NCBI GenBank assembly: GCA_012934845.2
Contig: WNNJ02003706.1
Location: 1-64,000 of the forward strand
Origin: Pomphorhynchus laevis
Lineage: Eukaryota; Acanthocephala; Palaeacanthocephala; Echinorhynchida; Pomphorhynchidae
Length of the DNA: 64,000 nucleotides
Direction: 5' to 3'
Below are positions 50,195 to 60,949 of this stretch, piece by piece (positions within the stretch are counted from its first letter, which is position 1; the number at the start of each line of letters is the position of its first letter). The translations under genes and the position numbers were made by a program. The notes under the pieces are model-generated. The model was not told the origin of the DNA, did no database searches, and was given only the letters and a program-made list of their open reading frames with translations.

Positions 50195-51320
50195 TTATAG
50201 ATCAAATCAGCTAAATGAGTCTACGTATTTAATATAATTTTAAAATAAACAAAACATAATAATAATGCTAAATCAAAATTTAATAATTAAATAATAAAAT
50301 TAATAATCGTTTTTTGATTTTCCATAATTTAAATCAAGTTAAAATAAAAAATTGAAATTTATAATAAACGTCATTTTTTTGAATTGACTAATAAATAACA
50401 GACGTTGTATCAGAATAAGGATTATAGGTTATCAGGAGGAACTACTATGCTATCAGGTTTCGGCCCCTAACTCCTCTACCCAACATAGCAGCGGGGCCAA
50501 ATACATGCTAATGATGTATTTCCTCTGATAAAACTATCTAGTATCTTTTTCTAATACAAAGTATATTATTTATTATCCATAAAAATTTGCCACTTAAGAG
50601 TTTAAATTTATTCTTTATATTATTGTGTTGATTTATATATTTTACTATTTTCTGCTTGATGTTATTTTTATAGTAACCTAGTTTAAAATATGTATCTATT
50701 AAATTATTTAAATGATTTTGAAGAAAGCGAATATCATTACTTATTGTTGCAATTCTTAAAATTTCATTATTTAATATATTATATTTTATATAATATGGTA
50801 TGGATGAATGCTCATGCAAAAATATGTTTCTTGTAAATTTAAATGTCATCTTACGATATAAATTAATAGTAATTTTAATTAATATTAATTTAATGTTCAT
50901 ATCTAGATATACACCTTCTTTATCATTAATATTGGTTTTGTTAAGTATAGGCTTTCTGGATAAATTTGTTCACTAATTGAATAAAAATTATTAGAGTTAA
51001 ATACACATATATCATCAATGTATCGAAACATATATTTCATATATTTATATAATTTAGATTTATTTTGTGTGGTATCACATTTAATTACTTTATCATTTTA
51101 TATTTAACTTTACCTACTATTTGTAGATTCGTGAATAAAAGCCATTTATTCTCTCTGGTTATCACATTTTGTAAACAGTTAGGGCCAAAACAGTTAGGCA
51201 AGTGAACTTATTTATTTGAGATATACTATTACTCCACAGAATTTAATTTTGTTTGTCTAAATAATAGATAATATACCTTTATTTTTTACACAGTTATGAA
51301 CAAATTCATATTCTATAAAG
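50195..51320 (-). mobile_element. PLE-A copy A14, 3' end through YIDD box
   Basis: From AAATCAGCTAAATGAGTCTA through the conserved end, the thumb (NIKLILIKITINLYRK; SSIPYYIKYNILNNEILRIA; FLQNHLNNLIDTYFKLGYYK) to MKYMFRYIDDICVFNSNN near 51000-51040 and a degraded LYILSFIEYEFVHNCVKN near 51300. Best example of the 3' half of the element. Broken; no endonuclease follows the thumb. Confidence 0.85.
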
Positions 51321-51329
51321 CTTAAAATA

Positions 51330-51720
51330 TAGAGCTCTGAAATTTCTTTTAAAGTCTTGTTAAATATGTCTTGTCTTTCTAAAAATTTAATGTTCACTAA
51401 ATTAGCCCATTTAGACACAATGGAAGTTCCTTCTGTTCCATTATAGAATCTGCACATAAATCCTTTACCTTGGTTAAAGAAGAAAGATTAACTTGATACT
51501 TCTTATTATTGGCTTTTTTTGAATTTTGTTATTTCTTCCATTTCCAGCAAATCCTTTGATGCTCCGAAAGTGCTGCAAATTTCGAATTTTTTTGAAAATC
51601 TTATTATTTGTATGGATATTGTTGCATTTTAAATTTGTTTTCTTTGATATTATTTTCCTTTGTTTCAAATTTTAAGTATTTTATATAAATGGCAAACTTG
51701 ATGCTTTTGTTTTTGAATAA
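51330..51720. other. Coding-like decayed stretch, unrecognised
   Basis: Minus-strand pieces such as NSKFAALSEHQRICWKWKK, NKKYQVNLSSLTKVKDLCAD and SIMEQKELPLCLNGL look protein-like but are broken by stops and match nothing I know. Perhaps an old gene or element remnant. Confidence 0.3.
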
Positions 51721-51724
51721 ATTA

Positions 51725-52815
51725 TTTGTAATTTTCCTGAAGATAGAAGGAGCTCTCGAAAGATTGTGTGGTTTGTTGGAACAAAAATTAATAAAGTTAT
51801 AAATTTCTTTTAAATTTATAGAATAAATGCAATGCTTTCTATTCTTTATTATTTAAATTTTCTACTTTTATCGTTTATTAGACAAATTAATTTTAAATTT
51901 CATTCGTTATTAGTGAAATATCGATGAAATAACATTAACGCTTGAGGCTATGCACAATCTAGACAAATTCGTCGTACGCGACCGAATTTACTAATTCACT
52001 GTCTACCGAAATAGTTTCTATTTTCTTACATCTATGAAACAGCCAATATAAGAGGTTTTTCTCTACCTCTTCCTTTTATTATAAATCAGTAGACGCAACC
52101 TATTTTCTATACAATGCACATGAATAAAAATATGCATCGAACAACAATGCATTAACACTGTTTTTTCGTGTAAGCAGCACTATTCAACATGTTCCGGAAT
52201 TGTTTAACTGAATGTTGTGAAGAATCGGGGTTTAGCTTTAAAAACTATACATGCAACAACATGACTATTTGTCATTTAACGCGTTTAATTATTCGATTCT
52301 ACAAAGTAAAATATAGTTTGTAATATGGATAACCTGTTGATACGTATTCACTTGGTGGTCACTAATTGATCGATAATCAATTAGTAATCAATTGTATTTT
52401 AAATGATGTTACTACTAATTAGAATTGTTCTTTAAAACTGCAATAGCATGTTTTCCTATTTTAGTGTAGAATTAACAGCCGTTATATAAATTACCATATG
52501 CTATTTACCGCATATGGTGATCATATTTAAATAGTGTTCGTTAAGTCAATAACGTTAAGGTTATATTTCTCATTATTAAAAAAAATGATATATTTCCCTG
52601 ATCGGAATAAATGTTTTTTAATACATAGATATTTTGATGTAAAAAAATATACTTTTTAAAACAGTAAAATTTTAAAATATTTGATTTTATGTATTGACAA
52701 TTAATGTATTAAAAGAAACTATTACGAGGAATGCTTGTAACAAAACGCAAACTAAAGTCAATGACAGTAAGTAATCATAGGTAGAAAAACGAAAGGTTAA
52801 TCGAGCGTATTGCGG
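51725..52815. other. No supported gene
   Basis: AT-rich, with short inverted strings (CATATGGTAATTT / ACCATATGC near 52490). Nothing coding. Confidence 0.4.
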
Positions 52816-52819
52816 CTCC

Positions 52820-54985
52820 GCTTATTCTTTACATTAACATAATAAGATTTTCTTAAATAAAACAAATGTTAGTGTAGTACAACAACTAAAAAAGAGACAT
52901 GCATCAAAACGTCATGAAAAAGTTAGTTGAACCAGTCGCAAATAGAGTCTTCTTCGAATCTACAAATCTTCATGGTCTCAGGTCCAGCGGGATCTGAGCC
53001 CCCTCCAACCAGTCCAACACGCCGCATTGCGACTGAACCACCCGGGGTCTTTTGCCCCCTCCCGAAGGGTCCAGTCGGTGCGGACTATGCTGGGTAAACG
53101 CGATACGAAGAGCTTGAGAAACTTTAGTCTTTGCTGTGGGGACGTCCTCTTGAAAAGAAGACTAATCCCGAGATAGCCCAAGTACCCCATAGGCGCACTT
53201 GGGTTTTCTCTTTCAATGACAGATGTTGGGCCCGTTTCAGAGACCATCTAGCTCTCTTTAGAATACGTTTAAGTCTTTCCAGGTCAGCTTTAGCTGACCA
53301 GTTCACCGTAATGGTGAATCCCAGGTATTTTACTCGACTTGTGAAGGTAGGGAGTGGTTGATTAGTCAGGATAAAAGATAGAGCTGAGAGTGCTAATCTC
53401 TTAAGATTTTTCTTTGTCGCAGGGGCGCCATGAAAGACAACCACCTGCGATTTGGAGGAGTTTAAAACGAGGTTGGAAATGGGCAGTTGATCTTTAAATC
53501 TTGTAAAGAAACAACAGATGTAAGAGACTGCATCTTTGCACCTGCGTCCAGAGAACAGGGCTGTGGTATCGTCCGCATATACCACAAGATGTTGATTGCG
53601 TATGATTTTTTTGTATAGTTCAATGGAGGCAGCAAGATATAAGATTGGAGAAAGTGGAGAGCCTTGAGGCACACCTGTAATTGGGTAGAACTGACGTGCA
53701 TCAGGGTCGTCTTCATAGAAGAATCACTTGGTGTACAACAATATTTCCGCCCTGTTCACAATTCTCGCAGGCAATCCAAGGGACCTGAGAGAGGAGATAA
53801 CAAAGGGAATGAAAATGCGGTCAAATGCAGCCGAAAAGTCAAGAAAGACAGCCACAGCAAGCTGATGACTGTTATCTTGACAAAACTCTTGCACTTTACC
53901 TATTGCTGAATGAACCGAGCGATCTTTTACTTACCCATAATAACCTGGTGGGATTAAATTTCGCCTACTTGGATGGTCGCGGATTTTACGCGTAAGCGCT
54001 TTTTCGTAATTGCAGACGAGGGAGTTTTGAATTGGGATGGGCCGCAGATCTTTGGGACATGTAATCGACTTCTTTTTAGGTAAAAATACTCGCCGGCTGA
54101 TATTGATATTAGCAATGTCGGACGGGGATGCTAATAGCACTGTTATGGCGACTTCCTTTCTCTGACTCTCTGTCAAAAGCTGACAGACACTAATGGAGAG
54201 TGGCGCATGGGTTCTGGAGGTGTCCAGGAGTGGCCCCCCGGAGTTAAGGATATCTGTTACAGATAAGTCCCTACTCCTGAAGTCACACCAAGGCGGGATT
54301 GGTTGGGGTGATTGAGTGGCTCCATAATTGTGTAGGGATAGTGACACATCCAAAGCTTTCTCATGGCCTATTCTACCAATCCAACCTACTGCTCTATCCC
54401 TTTAACAGACAAACTTCTCCTTCTTGAATATCTTTCAGAAGAAAGACTGAGAAGGGTTAAGGAGAGAAATGCTTGCCTTATCCCTACTCAGCTGAAGCCT
54501 ATATTTAGTGCTCCAGTATTCATTCGAGAGGGCTTGTCTGGCAGAAAAAGAGAAATTAGGAAGGTATAGCATTTTAGTTAGGACCTTGAGTTTTGTCGGG
54601 GTGGGATTGTATATTAGACCTTTATAGGTAGTCGGTAGTATCCAGGTAGCTTGCAATGAGAGGTAGGTATTAAATTCGGTCAAACTCTCATTCTCAATTC
54701 GGGGGAAGAGTTGGATAGCTGCCTGAAAGAAGGCCACCCTGATTGGATTAAAGTGGAACCTTCTCGTCAGTAACGTAACTTCCTCTAACAGCCAACGAAT
54801 TTGGTCATGAGCGGTAGTATGTTGTTGACGCAACTGCTCAGTGCAGAAGGGTTTTAACAAATTCTTATGTATCAGTAATATGTCGAGGAATGAATTAGTT
54901 GTTGAACAATGAAAGGTGGGGGGTGGTTTGTGAATAAGATAGTCGTTCCTGGCTCTGTGGTTTGCTGCATTAATCCAATCCTCTC
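52820..54985 (-). pseudogene. LINE-J copy, 5'-truncated ORF2
   Basis: Minus strand, matching ORF2 from about residue 150 to the end and the 3' UTR. Segments: FCTEQLRQQHTTAHDQIRW, FNTYLSLQATWILPTTYKGL, SLHNYGATQSPQPIPPWCDF, LRPIPIQNSLVCNYEKALTR, PQGSPLSPILYLAASIELYK, VVYADDTTALFSGRR (YADD), VKYLGFTITVNWSAKADLER. The longest open part is 182 codons (53672-53124). At least three interruptions, one before the RT core. 5' truncation at about 54985 abuts a Gypsy gag fossil, consistent with target-primed insertion there. Roughly 80-85% similar to the 30.8 kb copy by eye. Confidence 0.9.
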
Positions 54986-55980
54986 GGAACGAGAGGGAGC
55001 AGTGGGGTTTGACTGGCAGACAATCGAAAAGTGACCGATTTTATTGCATTTCCGACACCGCGCAAACCTTGCGGGACATTTGCTCCGCGGATGATGATCC
55101 TGTCCACAGAAAAAGCATGCATATTTTACGTTCGAGACTAAATCACAGGGTGGTGAAGTACCTTTTGTGTTACTTTGCTCGGAAACTGCTGACACATGTG
55201 CATCTGACATTCGATATGCTTCAGCATTTAATTGCGCAGACTTTAGTGTGCTGGCCTTTTCAACTGTAGCCAGCAAGGTGAGCTTGGATACCTCAAGCAA
55301 TCATTGCCTAATGTCGCCTGATCTTAATCCAGAAATGAATGCATCACGGACACCTAAGTTGCGATGTTCGTCAGCTTTTACATCTTTGAATTCGCAATTC
55401 TTGGCTAGCTGATCCCATGGCTGAACGAAATATTTCATTGACTTTTTATGGCCTATTTTATTTTATGGCCTTTTCAACTGTAACCAGCAAGGTGAGCGGA
55501 TATCTCAAGCAATCATTGCCTAATGTCGCCCGATCTTAATCTGGAAATGAATGCATCACGGACACCGAAGTTGCGATGTTCGTCAGCTTTTACATCTTTG
55601 AATTCGCAATTCTTGGCTAGCTGATCCCATGGCTGAACGAAATATTTTATTGACTGATTCTGGGACTGTTTGCAAGAGCTTAGCTGAAAACGTGAAATAC
55701 TTCGTTTCTTGGCTTCAGGTACAAGTCATCTAGTTGTTGTAGCGCGAGATTATAGTCGTTGGTCGTCGAAATGTAGCTGTAGACGCTAGGCGATACGTGA
55801 TTAATGAGTATGTCGAGCCTTTCGTTTTCGTTTAGGGGGGTAAGTTTCGTCAGATCCTTTCCAAAGGCCGTTTCCAATGTGTCCATGAATTTTCTGATTC
55901 GGCTGTGTTGATCGGCGTTGCAAATGTTACAGGTTTGAATAGCTTGTCCATATCCCGCAAAGACCACCACAATAGTTGAG
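54985..55980 (-). mobile_element. Gypsy-like LTR-retrotransposon fossil, gag region
   Basis: Minus-strand gag remnant: a capsid-type part near 55970-55680 (LYLKPRNEVF) and a zinc-knuckle part near 55150-55020 (CFFCGQDHHPRSKC, CRKCNKIGHFSIVC). No protease, RT, integrase or LTR is seen. Broken in several places and clearly old; LINE-J sequence replaces everything past the knuckles. Confidence 0.75.
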
Positions 55981-55984
55981 TAAA

Positions 55985-56720
55985 CTGTGATATGAGGAAA
56001 GTCGATTGTTTTTACTCAACTATCTAGAAATACACAAATTTGTGATATCAAGTTATCACAATACGACACATACTGCTCTTTTGCTAGAGAATTATGACAA
56101 TGTTGAATTATCTGGAAGCAATAACGTGGGCTAAAAATTTGTAGCAATGACTTAGAAGTGCTATTCCACGATAAAGAAGTTTGCTGGTTCTGGGTTGCCT
56201 CTACCTTCATAAAATACTTTGCTATACCATCTCTCCAACCAATATAGTTTAATTTGGTCGATAAAGAAGATCAGATCCCGCAGCTTCAGTAGGAGTCATA
56301 TTGCGAAAAATTATTGACAGCTCATTAACCGAGACATTTTGAATAGCTATTGACATCTCATATTTGCGAAGAGCTATTAACATCTCATTCATTTTAATAT
56401 ATTATTATTATAATTTAGAATATTTAAAATATCATTGTGGAAATTGTATACTTTAAATGACATCGTATTCATGTTTGGTTAATCAAATTTTCTTGATTAT
56501 CTTCATAATTCGTCTTATTTTTTGAAACTTTATTTATCCCATTTCTAATATGCTATATTTGCTATTTTAATAAATTAATGATATCAAATTTACTTATAAT
56601 GTCTATTACGTTAATCAATTTTCTACAAGAATATAAGTAATGCGTACTTATTAATACTATACTTTTGAATCCTTTATATTAATATTTTACATTGTAGAAA
56701 AACTGAAAGGCATTAAGGCA
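55985..56720. other. No supported gene
   Basis: AT-rich. AGCTATTGACATCTCAT-type strings repeat three times (56310-56395). Probably intron of the ankyrin-exon gene. Confidence 0.4.
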
Positions 56721-56725
56721 CTTAC

Positions 56726-56984
56726 CCACAATAGCAGCTGTAAGGCAACGACGTCTCCGACTTCAGCTGCTATATGTGTAAGATGTCTTCCATCTTCCAA
56801 GCTCCTCCCCAACACTGACTTGATATTTGGGTAGGTGTAAATAATACTGTAGAGGGATCGGTTCCTTCTGTGCTCAATGAATTTTACCAATTTTAGAAGA
56901 ACCTCCTTTTCTAGTGAATGGTAATTGCTCGGAATGAAACGCTTGGCATTGTATTTCCATTTCACCCACTGATCTTTGTATTCT
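56726..56984 (-). CDS. Ankyrin-repeat host gene, one internal exon
   Basis: Minus strand. Acceptor TTTTTGTAATAG, then A|GAATACAAAG; donor GTAAGT directly after TTGTGG (56726). The 86 codons read EYKDQWVKWKYNAKRFIPSN, EKEVLLKLVKFIEHRRNRSL, SIIYTYPNIKSVLGRSLEDG and RHLTHIAAEVGDVVALQLLL, then W. The last part is an ankyrin repeat start (DG...H.AA..GD..ALQLLL). Codon use is mixed and GC is higher than the flanks. Strong splice signals and an uninterrupted frame suggest a living gene. The remaining exons were not found. Ankyrin repeats bind proteins; the role here is unknown. Confidence 0.6.
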
Positions 56985-57199
56985 CTATTACAAAAATAAT
57001 TTTTGATTTTACTAATTTTTAGCTTAAATAACAAAAAATCACCATTTATTTAAATAACATTTATTTTAATAACCATTTCTCGGAATATGATATTTAATAT
57101 GAATAACATTTATTTTAATAACCATTTCTCGGAATATGATATCCACTGTAATTGGATATAATATGTATATTATAATATAATATAATATTATATTATAAT

Positions 57200-57385
57200 A
57201 TCTTGCAGATAATTATCTCAACTGTTGGAGGTTTTGGAAAGACAACTGATAAATTATTGAAACGGATTGCCCAGAAAAAAAGTGAGAATAAAAATGACCA
57301 ATATGCCCAAATTATTCGCGTATCTCGGAATATGATATCCACTGTAATCGCGAAGACGGTTTCGATGACAGAAAGGGAAAAATTA
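57200..57385 (+). pseudogene. RLE-type LINE, C-terminal tail fragment
   Basis: IIISTVGGFGKTTDKLLKRI, AQKKSENKNDQYAQIIRVSR, NMISTVIAKTV corresponds to VVLSNSGGAGKGTESLLKKI and what follows in the 57.8 kb protein. Only the last ~60 codons remain. A 27-base part of it (TCTCGGAATATGATATCC and flanks) is repeated just upstream at 57127 and, less fully, at 57073. Confidence 0.75.
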
Positions 57386-57779
57386 TTTGTCAGACGATAC
57401 TCATATACTTTACGCGCAGATATTAATACTACGAATAATTGATATAAGTGAAGAAACAACTTAGCGAGAGTAATTTCAAAGTCTGAACAAAATCAATTTC
57501 ACGGGATCCGTTTGAGGATAACCCTCAATATGTAAATTTTATTATTATTAAAAAATTTTCAAATTTTCAAATTTTAAATGACCTTAAAAAAGTTTGAGAT
57601 CTAAAGTAAATACATTTGAGATAAAATAACATACAATAAAATAACATACAAATAAACATACAATAAAATAACATACAGCTGCTTAATAAACTACTTACAA
57701 AATCACTGAATTATAACTGATTACAATCAAATTTACATCATCAATTTCCTCTAACATACATACACTATAACACACAAGC

Positions 57780-60700
57780 ATGCCTCGAGGTGTCCCATCC
57801 TCTACATACAAATGCTGTACGTGTAATGGACAGGCAGCTAAATGCAAAAACTGTAAATGTGCAAGAGCGAAACATCCTTGTACAAATTGTTCGGCAGCAC
57901 ACTGCCTTAATAAACTCGAAAATCCTGCGGATATTACCAATATAAACACAAATCATTGTAACGATGGACATCGGAATAACACCTTTAATAACGAATCCGT
58001 CCATCCAATCCAACCAGTCCACAACGACGACATACAATGTGAAGCGTCAATATCTCATCAAAACAGTGTTTCACCTGAATACATCGATGTGATATTCACG
58101 GAAGTGGCACTCTGGAAGCCGAATTTGTTAAGACTACCAAGGTGTCAAGCGTCGAAATCGTTTATTTCCGAAATGGCTCGCATCTATGAATTTGCAGCAT
58201 CTGACAGTTGTTCTCTTAAATTGGCGATTATTTTACCTCAACTCGTGCTACAACGATGCCGAAACTCAAAAATGAAGCAAACAAAAGAACTTATACAGAG
58301 AAGGATGGAATCTTGGCAGACCGGTAATTATAATGCACTACTAGGCGAAGCCCGCTATCTGCAATATCAAAATTCCAAAAGAAACAAAATTGATAATATC
58401 GAAAACGACTGGCGTCGCTCATTCAGAAAGCTCGTTCTTAACGGGCGTTTGACAACTGCCGTAAGGTTATTGGATTTGGAACCTGGAGTTGGTATACCTT
58501 TGGATATCGATGATGCTATTGAGGATAAAACAGTACGGCAACTTCTTCTCGACAAGCATCCAGAGCCTGCATTACTTGACGAAGATTCCATCCTTTCTTC
58601 CCCCTTGAAAAACGATGCAGTCTTCCATCCGATAGCATTCGACTCGATTGACGCAGATTCAATTATCACGGCTGCTTGTAGAATGAGTGGTGGAGCAGGC
58701 CCATCTGGCCTTGATGCGAAGGCATGGATCGCAATGCTATCTACGTTTGGAACTGAGTCGCGAAATCTAGCGGATGCACTGGCTCTCTTCTCAAAGCATT
58801 TGTCAACTTGTAAAATACCTAAAACTTCGATGGAGGCTTTTACCACAAGCCGACTAATTCCACTAAGCAAACTTCATGGCATTCGTCCAATAGGTATCGG
58901 GGATGTCTCCAGAAGAATTATTTCGAAGGCCATACTCAAAGTTGTTCAGCCTCAGCTGCAACACGCATGTGGTTCTATACAATATTGTGCATCACATCGG
59001 GCCGGAACTGAATGTGTTATTCATGCTCTGAAAACACATCTTTCTAATGAGAACAACATACTTCTCACCATCGACGCGGACAATGCTTTTAATCGCATTA
59101 ATAGAAAATTGGCTTTACGTAATATGCCTTATATTTGTCCAGCATTATCAGTCGTATTGTCAAACTTGTATAGAGATCCTACTCGAATGGCTACAGGAAA
59201 CGAATACATATGGTCTTCAGAAGGATTTACACAGGGTGATGTTTTTTCAATGGCTGCTTTCAGTGCCGCAACGCTACCATTAATATACCGGCTTATAAAA
59301 AAATGCCCCAATGTTGAACAATTATGGTATGCTGATGATGGTAATATGGTTGGTCCGCCTAGTATGGTTAAGGCGGCTTTCAAAATGTTAATGTTGCTTG
59401 GTCCGAAGTATGGTTTTTACATCAATCCCGAAAAATGTAAAATCTACTCTAACGGATATGACAGTACATCGCTACAAACAGAATTCAGTGACACCAATAT
59501 TCCGATAATGGAAAACGGTGTGAAAATTCTCGGTTCCCCGATCGGTAAATACGCTTACGTTAAGCAGTTTGTATCATCATTTGTGCAGGATATATCGAAT
59601 TCCATTGAACGGTTGGTAGATATGGGTGAACTCGATGTTCAGGTTGCGTATACGGCTTTTATCAGATCAATTCAGCACAAATGGTCGCATCTCCTGAGGA
59701 CTTGTGCATGTTCTGTAGATTGGATTGGTCCTCTGTCTGAAAGAATAAAAATGATGATATCTAAGCTGTTTAATATCGATCTTTCAAGTGATGAATTTAT
59801 ATGGAGAACGCTTTGCCTCAGTTACAGGGACGGTGGCGTAAGTATACGTGATCCTTCAGCATTGGTTCAATCGGAATATGAATCATCTACTTCCCTATGC
59901 GCTCCATGTTTGGAAGGTTACTTCGGCGAATCACTAAAAGGAAAACAAGATACGATAATTAAACTAATCCGCGCTCAAAATATCTCCCGTTGTAAAATTA
60001 ATCGCAATAATATTCTCGATAATTGCAATCATTTATTGAGAAGGTCAATAGAACACTCGTCAGTCAAAGGTGCATCATCATGGCTTTCAGTTTATCCATC
60101 GCATGAAAGGAATTCAAGGCTAAGCAACGATGAATTTCGAGACGCTATTGCGGCGCGATACGGTTTTCTTCCAAAAAGCGCTCCGTCCTATTGTCAATGT
60201 GGTACAGTAAATTCTCTGGCGCACTCGCTTTCGTGTTCACTTGGTGGACTTCCATCTATGAGACATGACGTGGTACGGGATTTCATAGCATACACGCTTA
60301 CTGAGATATGTCCATCTATACAAATCGAACCTCGACTGGCGCCTGTTTCTTCAAATGTAACTTTCTTGAAACAAACAACTACTAAGGATAAAGAAGCGAG
60401 ATTGGACATATCATGCAACGGATTGTTTGGTGACAAGACGGAACGTACTTTAATAGATGTTTGCATTTTTAATGCGCTCGCGCCGTCGAATTTATCAAGG
60501 AATCCGAGTGCGTGTTTTGAGTATCACGAAAGCCGAAAAAGAAATAAATATCTAGAAAGAATAACCGAAATTGAAAGAGCATCTTTCATTCCTGTTGTGT
60601 TGTCGAACTCTGGAGGTGCAGGTAAGGGCACGGAAAGTCTTCTGAAAAAAATCGCGAATACTATCGCCGAAAGAGCAGAGGTTAAGTATTCGGATGTAAT

Positions 60701-60800
60701 TTCAACGCTGCGTTGTAGAATAGGCATCCGTCTCGCAAGGATGGTATCCCGGTGCATTAGAGGATCCAGATCGGCGTTTCATCGTCCAGTTTTTGCATAA
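57780..60800 (+). CDS. RLE-type LINE single ORF: Cys cluster, RT, zinc knuckle, endonuclease
   Basis: 1006 residues from ATG 57780 with no interruption. Residues 12-42: a Cys-rich cluster (CCTCNGQAAKCKNCKC, CTNCSAAHC), probably DNA binding. Residues 306-560: RT, with GAGPSGLDAKAW, IRPIGIGDVSRRIISKAIL, LLTIDADNAFNRIN (Asp near 431), GFTQGDVFSMAAF, QLWYADDG (YADD 517-520). About 600-790: thumb (WSHLL, GGVSIRDPS). Residues 805-823: CQC...HSLSC knuckle, followed by GG.PSMRHD. Residues 876-893: restriction-like endonuclease (ARLDI...LIDVCIFN). Tail FIPVVLSNSGGAGK and RGSRSAF. Such proteins nick a target and copy their RNA onto it. Family order is like R2/R4-type and related invertebrate elements; exact clade not assigned. 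Codon use is GC-richer than the surroundings. Most elements nearby are dead; this is the youngest-looking. Confidence 0.95.
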   Translation: MPRGVPSSTYKCCTCNGQAAKCKNCKCARAKHPCTNCSAAHCLNKLENPADITNINTNHCNDGHRNNTFNNESVHPIQPVHNDDIQCEASISHQNSVSPEYIDVIFTEVALWKPNLLRLPRCQASKSFISEMARIYEFAASDSCSLKLAIILPQLVLQRCRNSKMKQTKELIQRRMESWQTGNYNALLGEARYLQYQNSKRNKIDNIENDWRRSFRKLVLNGRLTTAVRLLDLEPGVGIPLDIDDAIEDKTVRQLLLDKHPEPALLDEDSILSSPLKNDAVFHPIAFDSIDADSIITAACRMSGGAGPSGLDAKAWIAMLSTFGTESRNLADALALFSKHLSTCKIPKTSMEAFTTSRLIPLSKLHGIRPIGIGDVSRRIISKAILKVVQPQLQHACGSIQYCASHRAGTECVIHALKTHLSNENNILLTIDADNAFNRINRKLALRNMPYICPALSVVLSNLYRDPTRMATGNEYIWSSEGFTQGDVFSMAAFSAATLPLIYRLIKKCPNVEQLWYADDGNMVGPPSMVKAAFKMLMLLGPKYGFYINPEKCKIYSNGYDSTSLQTEFSDTNIPIMENGVKILGSPIGKYAYVKQFVSSFVQDISNSIERLVDMGELDVQVAYTAFIRSIQHKWSHLLRTCACSVDWIGPLSERIKMMISKLFNIDLSSDEFIWRTLCLSYRDGGVSIRDPSALVQSEYESSTSLCAPCLEGYFGESLKGKQDTIIKLIRAQNISRCKINRNNILDNCNHLLRRSIEHSSVKGASSWLSVYPSHERNSRLSNDEFRDAIAARYGFLPKSAPSYCQCGTVNSLAHSLSCSLGGLPSMRHDVVRDFIAYTLTEICPSIQIEPRLAPVSSNVTFLKQTTTKDKEARLDISCNGLFGDKTERTLIDVCIFNALAPSNLSRNPSACFEYHESRKRNKYLERITEIERASFIPVVLSNSGGAGKGTESLLKKIANTIAERAEVKYSDVISTLRCRIGIRLARMVSRCIRGSRSAFHRPVFA

Positions 60801-60844
60801 CTACACATACAGATAATTATTTTTATTTTTTTGAATTGACAAAT

Positions 60845-60866
60845 AGGGCCCATTAGAGGGTTACCT
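60845..60866 (+). other. 3' UTR stem-loop of the RLE-type LINE
   Basis: AGG (60845-60847), CCC (60849-60851), loop ATTAGA, GGG (60858-60860), TT, ACCT (60863-60866). The same AGG-CCC-loop-GGG-2 bases-CCT plan recurs at 63667-63688 in another copy, so it is probably the RNA structure recognised by the element's protein. Confidence 0.55.
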
Positions 60867-60949
60867 TTAAAAAAATTATGATTAAATAAAAAAAATAAAA
60901 AAATACAAAAAAATTTATTAATAGATGCTCGAATCTTGCAGACTCGTAG

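Noticed and set aside
58367-58870. 167-codon minus-strand frame
   Set aside because: Shadow of the RLE-type LINE protein on the plus strand.
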